A DNA stretch of 64,000 nt from Spartinivicinus marinus (GTDB lineage Bacteria > Pseudomonadota > Gammaproteobacteria > Pseudomonadales > Zooshikellaceae). Below the pieces are notes generated by a model. That model saw only the letters and a list, made by a program, of their open reading frames with translations, was not told where the DNA came from and searched no databases. Position 1 is the first letter of the stretch; every line of letters begins with the position of its first letter. The stretch covers positions 4,918,501 through 4,982,500 of the forward strand of contig NZ_JAPJZK010000001.1 in NCBI RefSeq assembly GCF_026309355.1, read 5' to 3'. This document shows, piece by piece, positions 26,524 to 34,919 of the stretch. Made by a program: the position numbers and the translations under genes.

Positions 26524-27909
26524 GTGGCAGCGGCTGAACCTGGCAATATATTAATTGTTGATGATGACCCTGATATGTGTCAGATGTTGTGTTATTTGAT
26601 GAAAACCCATGAGCATAAAGCAACGGCCGTCTATAACGGTTTCACTGCGCTGGAAAAAATTAACTCGGACTGGCCCGATGTAATGCTGGTAGATGTACAA
26701 ATGCCTGAAATGACAGGCATTGAGCTATTAAAACGGGCATTACAACAACGACCAGAGTTGCCGGTGATTATGATTACCGGGCACGCGGGTATTGCTGATG
26801 CAGTGGCAGTGATGCGGGCAGGTGCCGTGGACTATATTTCAAAACCATTTAACCATGAACATGTTATTCGGGTGATTCGCTGTGCTTTGGAGCAAGGCAA
26901 GCAAACAGTAGTTAAAACTGGCTCTGCAATGGAAGTAGAGACACAGCTTCATCAATTAATGGGACCCAGCCAGGCGATTGAACATTTAGCAGCTGATGTT
27001 AGACGAGTGGCGCAAACCAATTTTACCGTGGTGTTACAAGGTGAAACGGGCACGGGAAAGAGTTTATTAGCAAGAACTATTCATGAGGCCAGTCCACGAG
27101 CCAAAAATCCTTTTGTTGCGTTAGATTGTGGCGCTATTCCAGAAAGTCTATTGGAAAGTGAACTATTTGGTTATGAAAAAGGGGCATTTACTGGCGCTAC
27201 CCGTCGTAAAGCTGGACAGTTTGAGTTAGCTCAAGGAGGTACTTTATTTTTAGATGAAGTGGCAAATTTGTCATTATCATCACAAATGAAATTATTATGT
27301 GTCTTGCAAGATAAAGTTATTTTTCCTGTGGGTGGTACCAGCGCTATTCCTGTGGATGTAAGATTATTAGCTGCTTCTAACCAAGATTTACGTGCCATTA
27401 TAGGGAATGGTGCATTTAGAGAAGATCTTTATTATCGGCTGAATGAGTTTGCTATTAATCTACCAGCTTTGAGAGAACGTTCAGACGATATTTTATTTTT
27501 GGCGGAAAGTTTTCGTAAAGCATCTAATCAAGAGTTGAAAAAAACAGTTACAGGGTTTTCTAAAGGTGCTTGCTGTCAACTTCAAGCCTATGATTGGCCT
27601 GGCAATGTCCGGCAATTGCGGACTGTTGTGCGGCGAGCCGTATTGTTAGCAGAAGAGATGATTACTGAGCAACATATCCAGCTGGATTCACAAAACGATA
27701 ATGATATATCGCAGGTCATTGATAAAACATTGTCCTATCAGGGTCTTTCCTTGAAAGACATTGTAAAAAAGCATACGGCATGTGTTGAAAGGCAAGTATT
27801 AACTGAGGTGTTAGCGTTTACCAATGGTAATAAAGCAGAAGCGGCACGTTTACTTCAGGTGGACTACAAAACAATTCATACTAAGCTAAAAAGATATGGA
27901 ATAGCATAA
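26524..27909 (+). CDS. gvrA: NtrC-family sigma54-dependent response regulator of the gas vesicle locus (GvrA-like)
   Basis: A 461-residue activator. GTG at 26524 follows GAGGAGAAG and gives MAAAEPGNILIVDDDPD; an earlier GTG at 26509 has no such site. The REC domain (about 9-120) has phospho-acceptor Asp in VMLVDVQMPEM. The sigma54-interacting AAA+ domain (about 140-370) has Walker A GETGTGKS, the GAFTGA loop in YEKGAFTGATRR, and Walker B GGTLFLDEVANL. A Fis-type helix-turn-helix ends the protein (NKAEAARLLQVDYKTIHTKL). It probably activates the sigma54 promoter before gvpA. Phosphate likely comes from the kinase at 32350. Confidence 0.92.
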   Translation: MAAAEPGNILIVDDDPDMCQMLCYLMKTHEHKATAVYNGFTALEKINSDWPDVMLVDVQMPEMTGIELLKRALQQRPELPVIMITGHAGIADAVAVMRAGAVDYISKPFNHEHVIRVIRCALEQGKQTVVKTGSAMEVETQLHQLMGPSQAIEHLAADVRRVAQTNFTVVLQGETGTGKSLLARTIHEASPRAKNPFVALDCGAIPESLLESELFGYEKGAFTGATRRKAGQFELAQGGTLFLDEVANLSLSSQMKLLCVLQDKVIFPVGGTSAIPVDVRLLAASNQDLRAIIGNGAFREDLYYRLNEFAINLPALRERSDDILFLAESFRKASNQELKKTVTGFSKGACCQLQAYDWPGNVRQLRTVVRRAVLLAEEMITEQHIQLDSQNDNDISQVIDKTLSYQGLSLKDIVKKHTACVERQVLTEVLAFTNGNKAEAARLLQVDYKTIHTKLKRYGIA

Positions 27910-27922
27910 TTAGGGATTAGTT

Positions 27923-28462
27923 ATGGCAAAGGATAATGAGCGTGGTGGCGCTGGTATGCATTTTGGCGGCATTCTGGAAGGCTTAAATGGGTTGGTGGAT
28001 AAACTGACAGATCTGGCGGAAGCCGGTGAAACATTGAAACGTACTGGTGAAATGGAGTTTGAGATCAAGGAAGGCCAAGAGGCAAAAGGTGTTTTTGGCT
28101 TTTCAGTAAAAATGGGACTCGGAGAGCAAGGTGACTCGGAAGTACAGGTTGAGCCTTTTGGTAATGTCTATCGTAATAAAAAAACAGGTAAAACCGAAAT
28201 AAAAGACGTGCGTGAACCTTTAGTTGATATTTTTGAAGAAGAAGATCATGTCTTGTTGGTAGGGGAGATGCCCGGTATCAACCAGCATGATTTAATACTG
28301 GAATTGAAAGATGATATTTTAATCTTGGCTGCTGAACGGGGTGATAAAAAATACCGTAAAGAAATGTTATTACCTGAAAAATTTAGTGACGACAGCATGA
28401 GCGTCAGAGTTAAAAACGGGGTGGTTGAAATTAAGTTAGAGCGAGTCAGTACCCCAACGTAA
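27923..28462 (+). CDS. gvpH: Hsp20-like gas vesicle protein GvpH
   Basis: A 179-residue protein. The N-terminal 80 residues are glycine-rich and match GvpH (GGILEGLNGLVDKLTDLAEAG). An alpha-crystallin-type domain covers about 92-175: EPLVDIFEEEDHVLLVGEMPG at the start, then DILILAAERGDKKYRKEMLLP and VRVKNGVVEIKLER. A C-terminal IxI motif is absent. GvpH proteins are small-heat-shock-like chaperones thought to keep gas vesicle proteins soluble during assembly. The gene is 13 bases after the regulator and 75 before the CDC48-type ATPase. Confidence 0.88.
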   Translation: MAKDNERGGAGMHFGGILEGLNGLVDKLTDLAEAGETLKRTGEMEFEIKEGQEAKGVFGFSVKMGLGEQGDSEVQVEPFGNVYRNKKTGKTEIKDVREPLVDIFEEEDHVLLVGEMPGINQHDLILELKDDILILAAERGDKKYRKEMLLPEKFSDDSMSVRVKNGVVEIKLERVSTPT

Positions 28463-28537
28463 GAGGGATATCTCGACAACTTCTAAGGGCTTTAGGGATA
28501 ACCTTTAAGGATCACAGTAAAGGAAAGTGTTGAGCAT

Positions 28538-30685
28538 ATGGAAGAGCAGTCAGATAAGGAAAAAACCGCTAATAAAGCTTTAACGTTAAAAGTGGCAGAA
28601 GCGTTAAGCAAAGATGTCGGGCGCTCGTTTGCGCGGATGGGACCTGAAGATATCAAGCAGTTAGGCATGGATGTTGGCGATATTGTTGAAATTGTCGGTA
28701 AGCGTCGTACCGTTGCCAAGCTTATGCCTGCTTATAAAGAGATGCGGGGTAAAGGTCAGGTTCAGTTAGATGGCATTACCCGACAAAATGCGGGTGTTAA
28801 ATTAGATGAGCAATTAACCATTCAACCGGTTAGGGCGCGTCATGCAGAGCGCTTGGTGATTGCGCCAATCACTTTTACGCCTAAACAACGTGACTTGGAT
28901 TATATCTGCAATCTAGTGGATGGATTACCGGTTATGGAAGGCGACCGGATTCATGTTCCTTTATTTGGGCGAGGCTCTGCTGATTTTCGGGTGCAAAGCA
29001 CTGTGCCACGAGGTGCTGTGCTGATAAACCCTACCACGGAATTAAGTGTTGGTAAGTCTCAGGAAAATGAACCCACAATTACAGCCTCTTATGAAGATGT
29101 TGGTGGTTTAAAAAATCAATTACATCGTATTCGTGAGATGATTGAATTACCTTTGCGTTACCCAGAAGTGTTTGAGCGCTTGGGTATCGATGCTCCTAAA
29201 GGTGTGTTACTCCATGGACCACCGGGTTGCGGTAAAACCTTAATAGCACGGATTATTGCTCAGGAAACAGAAGCTAATTTCTTTTCTGTCAGTGGCCCGG
29301 AAATCGTCCATAAGTTTTATGGCGAGAGTGAAGCGGCTTTACGCAAAGTATTTGAGCAAGCCAGTAAAAAAGGACCCAGTATCGTTTTTCTCGATGAAAT
29401 TGATGCCATTGCTCCACGCCGTGATCAGGTGACAGGTGAAGTAGAAAAGCGCGTAGTTGCCCAGCTATTAGCGCTGATGGATGGACTTAATAAGCGCAAT
29501 AATGTCATTGTAATTGCAGCGACTAACTTGCCTAATGCTCTTGATCCGGCTTTAAGGCGGCCAGGACGCTTTGATCGGGAAATTGCGATTCCAATTCCTG
29601 ATCGTCATGGTCGATTGGCTATTTTAGAAATACATAGCCGTGGTATGCCATTAGCCGATGATGTCGATATTACACAGTTGGCAGATAGCAGTCATGGTTT
29701 TGTCGGTGCTGATTTAGAAGCCTTATGTCGTGAAGCAGCCATGATTGCTTTGCGTCGTATTTTGCCCGATATTAATTTTACTTTAGAGGAAATACCCTCG
29801 GAGCAACTGTTAAATCTCCAGGTACAAATGGATGACTTTTTAGCCGCCATGTGTGAAGTAGAACCTTCCGCTATCCGTGAAGTGTTTGTTGAAGTACCTG
29901 ATGTACATTGGGATGATGTAGGGGGCATGGAAAAGGTTAAAAAACACCTTAAAGAAGCGGTTGAGTGGCCACTGAAATATCCAGAACTATTTCAGCAGGC
30001 TGGAGTGAATCCGCCTAAAGGACTACTTTTAGGTGGGCCACCTGGCGTGGGAAAAACGCTGGTGGCTCAAGCGGTGGCAAATGAAAGTGGAGTGAACTTC
30101 ATTAGTGTGAAAGGCCCAGCGTTAATGTCCAAATACGTGGGTGAATCAGAGCGTGCAGTGCGAGAGGTTTTTCATAAAGCCCGGCAAGCAGCACCTTGTA
30201 TTATATTTTTTGATGAAATTGATAGTTTGGTACCCGCGCGAAGTGCTGCAGGAACGGACTCTCATGTGTCAGAGCGGGTGTTGAGTCAGTTTTTAGCGGA
30301 AATGGATGGCATTGATGAGCTAAAAGGGGTTTTTGTTCTAGGGGCCACCAACCGTACCGATTTAATTGACCCTGCCATGTTAAGGCCTGGGCGATTTGAT
30401 CAAGTGGTAGAAATTGGGTTACCGACTGCTTGGGATCGTGAGCAGATTTTTACTATTCATCTACAAAGCAAGCCTGTGGTATCCAGTGTATCAGCAGCTA
30501 GCTTAGCTGATCAGGCGGTAGACTTTAGTGGCGCAGACATTGCGGGGGTGTGTAATCAAGCGGCGATTGCTGCTATCCGACGTGCTATCGCCTCGATGGA
30601 TGATTCAGGTGAGATACAAGTTTCTATTAGCGAAGCTGATTTTGCCGCTGCTATGGAAGAAGCCTGGAAGCATGGGCATGGCTGA
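28538..30685 (+). CDS. CDC48/p97-type AAA+ ATPase (VAT-like), gas vesicle associated
   Basis: A 715-residue double-ring unfoldase. The N domain covers about 10-185 (LKVAEALSKDVGRSFARMGPED). AAA domain D1 has Walker A GPPGCGKTL near 226 and Walker B IVFLDEIDAI near 286. D2 has Walker A GPPGVGKTL near 500 and Walker B CIIFFDEIDSL near 557, with arginine-finger regions LRRPGRFDRE and LRPGRFDQVVE. CDC48 proteins remodel or extract proteins and are typical of archaea; bacterial copies are patchy. AAAGGA lies before the ATG. Placement between gvpH and gvpF/L implies a role in vesicle assembly or turnover (inference); by order it corresponds to the Serratia gvpZ position. Confidence 0.93.
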   Translation: MEEQSDKEKTANKALTLKVAEALSKDVGRSFARMGPEDIKQLGMDVGDIVEIVGKRRTVAKLMPAYKEMRGKGQVQLDGITRQNAGVKLDEQLTIQPVRARHAERLVIAPITFTPKQRDLDYICNLVDGLPVMEGDRIHVPLFGRGSADFRVQSTVPRGAVLINPTTELSVGKSQENEPTITASYEDVGGLKNQLHRIREMIELPLRYPEVFERLGIDAPKGVLLHGPPGCGKTLIARIIAQETEANFFSVSGPEIVHKFYGESEAALRKVFEQASKKGPSIVFLDEIDAIAPRRDQVTGEVEKRVVAQLLALMDGLNKRNNVIVIAATNLPNALDPALRRPGRFDREIAIPIPDRHGRLAILEIHSRGMPLADDVDITQLADSSHGFVGADLEALCREAAMIALRRILPDINFTLEEIPSEQLLNLQVQMDDFLAAMCEVEPSAIREVFVEVPDVHWDDVGGMEKVKKHLKEAVEWPLKYPELFQQAGVNPPKGLLLGGPPGVGKTLVAQAVANESGVNFISVKGPALMSKYVGESERAVREVFHKARQAAPCIIFFDEIDSLVPARSAAGTDSHVSERVLSQFLAEMDGIDELKGVFVLGATNRTDLIDPAMLRPGRFDQVVEIGLPTAWDREQIFTIHLQSKPVVSSVSAASLADQAVDFSGADIAGVCNQAAIAAIRRAIASMDDSGEIQVSISEADFAAAMEEAWKHGHG

Positions 30686-31532
30686 AGAAGCTGCGGATTT
30701 AACATTATTAACTGATGAAGCTATTTATTTATATGGTTTTATCCTGCCTCACGCATTACCTGTGCCAATTAAAGTATTGGGGATTAGCGAGGCCCCAGTT
30801 ATTATTTATTATCAGCAGCAACTCGCGGCGGTTATCAGCAAGGTGTCAATTGATGTATTTACTGGATCAGCAGCTGAGCAGCGATTACAAGATCCAGAGT
30901 GGTTGACTCAACAGGCTTATCAGCATGAACAAGTAGTGGAGCAAGTGTGGCAGCATGTGCCTATTTACCCCGTGCGCTTTGCTACCTTGTTTTCGTCTAC
31001 CCGTCAGCTAGCTGAGCAAATGGCTTGCCAGCAACACAGCATTAAACAATGTTTAACTAAGTTTGCCCTATGTAATGAATGGGCTGTGAAAGGGTTTCTT
31101 GATAGGCAACAAGCACAGACAGCACTGTGGGAAATCACTTGTCAGCAACAGCAGTCAACACTTTCTCATTCGGCAGGTATACGGCACTTGCAGGAGCAGC
31201 GTTTACGTAGGGAGCTTGGCAAACAAGTTAATCAATGGTTAAACGGCACTTGTCAGACATTTACTAGTGAATTATCGGCACTGGCTAGAGAGTGGTGCCA
31301 ACGAAAAGTGATGACAAAACAAGCGGAATTACCTGATGGTAGTCAAGTAGAAACGATATTGAATCTGGCGTTTTTAGTTGATACTTTGCAGCAAGACAAC
31401 TTTTTGCAAAAAATAGCAGAGAATAATAGCCGTTGGCAGGAATATGGCCTGCAATTCAGCTGTACTCGCTGGCCACCCTATAGTTTTTGTCGAACCACGT
31501 TTACTTCTGAGTCACTCAACGTGGCCTCATGA
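30678..31532 (+). CDS. gvpF: Gas vesicle protein GvpF/GvpL family
   Basis: A 284-residue protein. The frame is open much further upstream inside the ATPase gene, but ATG at 30678, with GGAAG seven bases before it, is the sensible start and gives an 8-base overlap with that gene. Family features are the N-terminal IYLYGFILP and IYYQQQLAAVISKVSIDVF, the central YPVRFATLFSSTRQLAEQM, and a C-terminal LNLAFLVDTLQQDNF followed by SCTRWPPYSF, a variant of the usual GPWPPYNF. GvpF/L proteins bind GvpA and help nucleate vesicles. It overlaps the next gvpF by 4 bases. Confidence 0.86.
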   Translation: MAEEAADLTLLTDEAIYLYGFILPHALPVPIKVLGISEAPVIIYYQQQLAAVISKVSIDVFTGSAAEQRLQDPEWLTQQAYQHEQVVEQVWQHVPIYPVRFATLFSSTRQLAEQMACQQHSIKQCLTKFALCNEWAVKGFLDRQQAQTALWEITCQQQQSTLSHSAGIRHLQEQRLRRELGKQVNQWLNGTCQTFTSELSALAREWCQRKVMTKQAELPDGSQVETILNLAFLVDTLQQDNFLQKIAENNSRWQEYGLQFSCTRWPPYSFCRTTFTSESLNVAS

Positions 31533-32317
31533 AATGTTTGTTATATTGCTTATTTCAAACGCCACAAGTGACTGATTTATGCACAGGTTTGCCCGTTGGA
31601 GTGCAAGGGAAAAAAGTACTTGTTGCTAGTTATCATGATCTTTTTGCTGCCTATAGTTTTTATTCCGATGACCTGCATCAACAAGCACATTTTGCTAACA
31701 GTGAAAATAGTCAGAAAAAGGCAGCTATTCGTGATGTATTAGTCTTTAGTCAGATAATTGAAAGGCTATATAATCAATATACACTCATTCCTATTCGCTT
31801 TGGTTGTTGCCTGGATAATAAACAACAGTTAATTAGCTACTTAAGCAATTACTATCAACAATACACAAAGTTGTTAACCTCTCTAGACAATCTCGCAGAG
31901 TTTAGTATAAAAGCGCTTTTGCCCTCACAACTAACCAATAAAATAAAATCAGCGTTGCTTGATCAAGGAGTATTGCAAGAGGAAGTATTATCGGGTGTTA
32001 ACAAGCAAGTCGCTGGAGCAGCATATCTACAATCCAGACGGTCATATTATAATGAGACAACTAATAATGCTGAATTGAACACATTCATTGAAAGTATTAA
32101 TGATGCATTTCAGGGACTTTATCATCAATGTCAGTGGGAAGTGAAAACACAAACAGGTCAGCAGGTTCTTTCAATTTATTATCTGGTTGCTAAAAAAGTG
32201 ATAAAACCATTTGATATTGCATTTCAACAGTTACTATCAAAATCAAGTGATTGTCAAAAATTGTTACTGAGTGGGCCATGGCCTCCTTATAATTTCGTCA
32301 CACAGCCCATGAGTTAA
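31529..32317 (+). CDS. gvpF: Gas vesicle protein GvpF/GvpL family, second copy of the arm
   Basis: A 262-residue paralogue starting at ATG in an ATGA overlap with the preceding gene. It shows VLVASYHDLFAAYSFYSDD near the start, IPIRFGCCLDNKQQLISYL in the middle and the family terminus LLSGPWPPYNFV. It lacks the long insert seen in its neighbour. With the copy at 36876 the locus has three GvpF/L proteins, as in the Serratia locus, where several are individually needed. Specific division of labour cannot be read from sequence. Confidence 0.87.
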   Translation: MKCLLYCLFQTPQVTDLCTGLPVGVQGKKVLVASYHDLFAAYSFYSDDLHQQAHFANSENSQKKAAIRDVLVFSQIIERLYNQYTLIPIRFGCCLDNKQQLISYLSNYYQQYTKLLTSLDNLAEFSIKALLPSQLTNKIKSALLDQGVLQEEVLSGVNKQVAGAAYLQSRRSYYNETTNNAELNTFIESINDAFQGLYHQCQWEVKTQTGQQVLSIYYLVAKKVIKPFDIAFQQLLSKSSDCQKLLLSGPWPPYNFVTQPMS

Positions 32318-32349
32318 TTTAAAAAGAATAAAATAGGGAGTTCGGTGGC

Positions 32350-33822
32350 ATGTTGACAGATATACAGTGTTTGACTTTACCAGATAAAATGCAGCTTTAC
32401 AGTATTCTATTGGATGCCATTCCTTCGTCTATTTTAGTTTTGGATGAGAGTTTGCGGATCGTCTCTGTTAATAGAAATTTTTTAGAAAAAAGTCAGCGGC
32501 TGATGAGAGATACTATTAGTCGACGATTAGAAGAAGTATTTCCAGCCGTTATTTTAGAGCATACCAGTATAAAGAAACAGGTGTATGACTGTTTTGAAAA
32601 AAAACGGGTGGTGCGTGGGCATCGAATGACTTATCGTGCCCCAGGTATACCTATTCGTACTTATTATTACAGTATTTTACCGATTGGTGAGGATGAAAGT
32701 GTGCGACTTGTTGTTCTGTTGATGGAAGATGTCACAGAGCAAGTACGTTTAAGTGAAGAAGTACGACGAATGGAGCGGCATTTAGCCAGTGTCGTTGAAA
32801 GTGCCCAAGATATTGTATTATCTACGGATTTATCTGGGCGAATTCTTACCTGGAATTCAGCTGCAGAAAAGTTATCAGGATTTAAGTTCAATGAAGTCAA
32901 AGGCCATTGCTGGTCAGAATTTTGTAGCCAAGTGGCAAACATCAAGGGGTTTCTTGGGCAGATTTGTTCGGGTAGCGATGTCCACACTGCTGAATGGGAA
33001 CTTATTACCAAAGAGAACCAGATGATTCCCGTATCATGGGTGGTATCACCGATGATGGATGATTATCGAAAAGTGGTTGGTTTTGTTGCAGTGGGACGGG
33101 ACTTAACTGAGCAACGTAAATTAGAGTATCAATTAAGACAATCACAAAAAATTGCCGCTTTAGGTGTAATGGCTGGAGGGATTGCCCATGAAATTCGCAA
33201 TCCATTAGCGATATGCTCGTCAGCTGCCCAATTTCTTCAGGAAGAGTCTCTTCCTACACCATTTGCCAGAGAGTGTGCAGATAAAATACAAGTGAGTATC
33301 GAAAAAATTTCTTCTATCATAGAAAATTTATTGCGGTTTTCTCGACCTACAACGGCATCAGAGATGGTGTCGGTTGACTTGATTAAAGTTGTTCAAGAAG
33401 CATTAACATTAATTGCCAGTCATGCGAAGGTTCAAAATATCTGTGTGAATAGCCAGTTTCCAAAACAGCGGGTGTTAGTCAATGGCGTGGCTAGCTTACT
33501 ACAGCAGGTTTTTTTAAATTTATGTTTAAATGCAGTAAATGCTATGCCTAATGGGGGGGCTTTAACCGTTAGTTTTTTTCTTTATTCTGATTGTGTTGAA
33601 GTACAAGTTGAAGATACTGGCGTTGGGATAAATCCAAAGGACTTTGATAAAATATTTGATCCATTTCATACTACATCACCGATAGGAAAAGGTACTGGAT
33701 TAGGACTTACCATTTGTTATTCAATTATTAAACAACACTTTGGCCACATTCTGGTGGAAAGTTATCTAAATCGAGGCAGTAAGTTTACGATTAAACTGCC
33801 TTTGCAACAAAAGGACAGTTAA
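32350..33822 (+). CDS. Cytoplasmic PAS-PAS histidine kinase of the gas vesicle locus (GvrB-like)
   Basis: A 490-residue sensor kinase without membrane helices. PAS 1 covers about 15-130 (AIPSSILVLDESLRIVSVNRN) and PAS 2 about 145-258 (VVESAQDIVLSTDLSGRILTWN). The HisKA helix has GGIAHEIRNPLAICSSAAQF with His near 281. The ATPase domain shows NLCLNAVNAMPNGG, VEDTGVGINPKDFDKIFDPF and GTGLGLTICYSIIKQH. NtrB-like architecture suits it as kinase for the sigma54 activator and for the REC-only protein 2 bases downstream. The signal is cytoplasmic and unknown; no haem or redox motif is obvious in the PAS domains. Confidence 0.9.
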   Translation: MLTDIQCLTLPDKMQLYSILLDAIPSSILVLDESLRIVSVNRNFLEKSQRLMRDTISRRLEEVFPAVILEHTSIKKQVYDCFEKKRVVRGHRMTYRAPGIPIRTYYYSILPIGEDESVRLVVLLMEDVTEQVRLSEEVRRMERHLASVVESAQDIVLSTDLSGRILTWNSAAEKLSGFKFNEVKGHCWSEFCSQVANIKGFLGQICSGSDVHTAEWELITKENQMIPVSWVVSPMMDDYRKVVGFVAVGRDLTEQRKLEYQLRQSQKIAALGVMAGGIAHEIRNPLAICSSAAQFLQEESLPTPFARECADKIQVSIEKISSIIENLLRFSRPTTASEMVSVDLIKVVQEALTLIASHAKVQNICVNSQFPKQRVLVNGVASLLQQVFLNLCLNAVNAMPNGGALTVSFFLYSDCVEVQVEDTGVGINPKDFDKIFDPFHTTSPIGKGTGLGLTICYSIIKQHFGHILVESYLNRGSKFTIKLPLQQKDS

Positions 33823-33824
33823 TA

Positions 33825-34184
33825 TTGCTAAAAAAAGCAGATTATCTTGTCGTGGATGATGAGCCTGATATCTGTTGGGTGATGAAGCGAATTTTAAGTT
33901 CGGCAGGTGGCAGTGTAGTGACTTTACAAACAGGCGGGGAAGTATTATCTCTTATTAAAAGCCACGCTTTTGGTAGAGTCTTTATGGATGCCAAGTTGCC
34001 TGATATAGAAGGCTTGGAACTAGCTCGGCAAGTCCATAAGTTGGTACCCTCGCTGCAAGTTGTGTTGGTTTCTGGTTATTACTATAAAGATGATCCAACC
34101 ATTCAGCAAGCATTGTCAGCAGGCTTAATTTATGATTTCATCGCAAAGCCTTTTACCCATAATGATATTTTAAAAATGCTTTAA
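33825..34184 (+). CDS. Single-domain response regulator of the gas vesicle locus (GvrC-like)
   Basis: A 119-residue stand-alone REC domain starting at TTG with AAGGAC upstream. The acidic triad starts in VVDDEPDICW, the phospho-acceptor Asp is in RVFMDAKLPDIEG, and the switch Lys is in DFIAKPFTH. No output domain follows, so it can only act by protein contact or as a phosphate sink for the kinase encoded directly upstream. It ends the first gas vesicle arm; the intergenic region after it holds repeats, a hairpin and the gvpA promoter. Confidence 0.88.
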   Translation: MLKKADYLVVDDEPDICWVMKRILSSAGGSVVTLQTGGEVLSLIKSHAFGRVFMDAKLPDIEGLELARQVHKLVPSLQVVLVSGYYYKDDPTIQQALSAGLIYDFIAKPFTHNDILKML

Positions 34185-34250
34185 TGAAGTTTGATAAATA
34201 ACCAGCTTTTCTAAAAACCTTCAAGCAATCTAAAATTTATTTGCAATGAG

Positions 34251-34297
34251 TATACCCATCACAAATCATTTTTAGGTGTAAAAATAAAGTGGTATAT
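34251..34297 (-). repeat. ERIC-like end fragment, copy D
   Basis: TATACCCATCACAAATCAT followed by TTTTAGG reproduces an ERIC-type terminus, and the segment closes with GTGGTATA 47 bases later, overlapping the first bases of copy C. It looks like an internally deleted element or the end of an older insertion. Confidence 0.5.
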
Positions 34298-34422
34298 ACT
34301 CACAGCGAAGGATTATTTAGGCAAGGCCACCGAGAGATGAAGTCCCAGGAGTTTAGATAAACTAAATGACTGGAGTGAAGTGCGATGGTAACAAAGCCTA
34401 AAAATTATTCGCGAAGAGTATA
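34295..34422 (+). repeat. ERIC-like palindromic repeat, copy C (128 bp)
   Basis: The ends TATACTCACAGCGAAGGATT and ATTCGCGAAGAGTATA are inverted repeats, continuing inward as ATTTAGGC / GCCTAAAAAT. The core reads GTCCCAGGAGTTTAGAT and ACTAAATGACTGGAGTGAAG, close to both ERIC primer regions as remembered. The central stem TTTAG/CTAAA pairs although its bases differ from copies A and B. Confidence 0.8.
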
Positions 34423-34459
34423 TATGGAATAGAAACCCTATTATGGTTTTTATTCCATA
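34423..34459 (+). terminator. Hairpin between the regulatory arm and the gvpA promoter
   Basis: TATGGAATAGAAACC (34423-34437) pairs with GGTTTTTATTCCATA (34445-34459) over 15 positions with one G-T pair and a 7-base loop. No T-run follows. It may end read-through from the regulator genes or protect an mRNA end. Confidence 0.4.
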
Positions 34460-34563
34460 GCTACTATTGGATAGAATGCTTAACTACTACTAAGTTAGCG
34501 AGATGCTTGATTAAAATGATTGAAAATTCAGTGAGCTAAAATATTTATAGTGAAAATGAAGTA

Positions 34564-34579
34564 TGGCATTGCCTATGCT
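34564..34579 (+). promoter_or_regulatory. Sigma54 promoter of gvpA
   Basis: TGGCATTGCCTATGCT has GG at 34565-34566 and GC at 34577-34578 with exactly 10 bases between, close to the consensus TGGCAC-N5-TTGCA. Expected transcription start is about 34590, leaving a leader of about 70 bases. The NtrC-type activator encoded at 26524 is its likely partner. Confidence 0.7.
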
Positions 34580-34659
34580 AAAGTATCTTCATAGAAGTGG
34601 TGATAGCCATTTCTGTAGACAAAAAAATAAATTTTTAATATTAAAATAGGGAGATTTAC

Positions 34660-34878
34660 ATGGCTACTATTCAAAAATCAACTGATTCTTCTGGGCTAGC
34701 TGAAGTAGTCGATCGTATTTTGGATAAAGGTATTGTAGTTGACGCGTGGGTTAAAGTTTCATTAGTTGGTATTGAGTTATTATCTGTTGAAGCGCGGGTT
34801 GTTGTTTCTTCAGTTGAAACTTATCTGAAATATGCCGAAGCTATTGGTTTAACTGCCAGTGCTGCTGCACCAGCTTGA
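34660..34878 (+). CDS. gvpA: Gas vesicle structural protein GvpA
   Basis: A 72-residue shell protein that packs into the ribs of the gas vesicle wall. The sequence [19 protein letters not shown], then [21 protein letters not shown] and [16 protein letters not shown] is nearly the GvpA consensus. AGGGAGA precedes the ATG. It stands alone between a sigma54 promoter and a 3' hairpin, with ERIC-like repeats on both sides, so a very abundant monocistronic transcript is likely besides read-through into gvpN. Confidence 0.98.
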   Translation: MATIQKSTDSSGLAEVVDRILDKGIVVDAWVKVSLVGIELLSVEARVVVSSVETYLKYAEAIGLTASAAAPA

Positions 34879-34919
34879 GTATAGTGTTCACTGGGGGCTA
34901 AATAGCCCTCAGTATACTC
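34877..34919 (+). terminator. Stem-loop directly after gvpA
   Basis: Starting at the gvpA stop codon, GAGTATA (34877-34883) pairs with TATACTC (34913-34919), and CTGGGGGCT (34891-34899) pairs with AGCCCTCAG (34904-34912). The loop is AAAT and there is one G-T pair. No strong T-run follows, so it may be a partial terminator or a 3' stabiliser that raises gvpA mRNA above the downstream genes. Confidence 0.6.

Larger units (their letters stand above)
34185..34659. other. Intergenic control region before gvpA
   Basis: 475 bases with no gene. In order: a short ERIC-end fragment (34251-34297), an intact ERIC-like copy (34295-34422), a 15-bp-stem hairpin (34423-34459), an AT-rich stretch, and the sigma54 promoter (34564-34579) with a leader of about 70 bases ending in AGGGAGA before gvpA. 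Activator sites for the NtrC-type regulator should lie in 34460-34560, but no clear inverted repeat is visible there. Confidence 0.55.
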
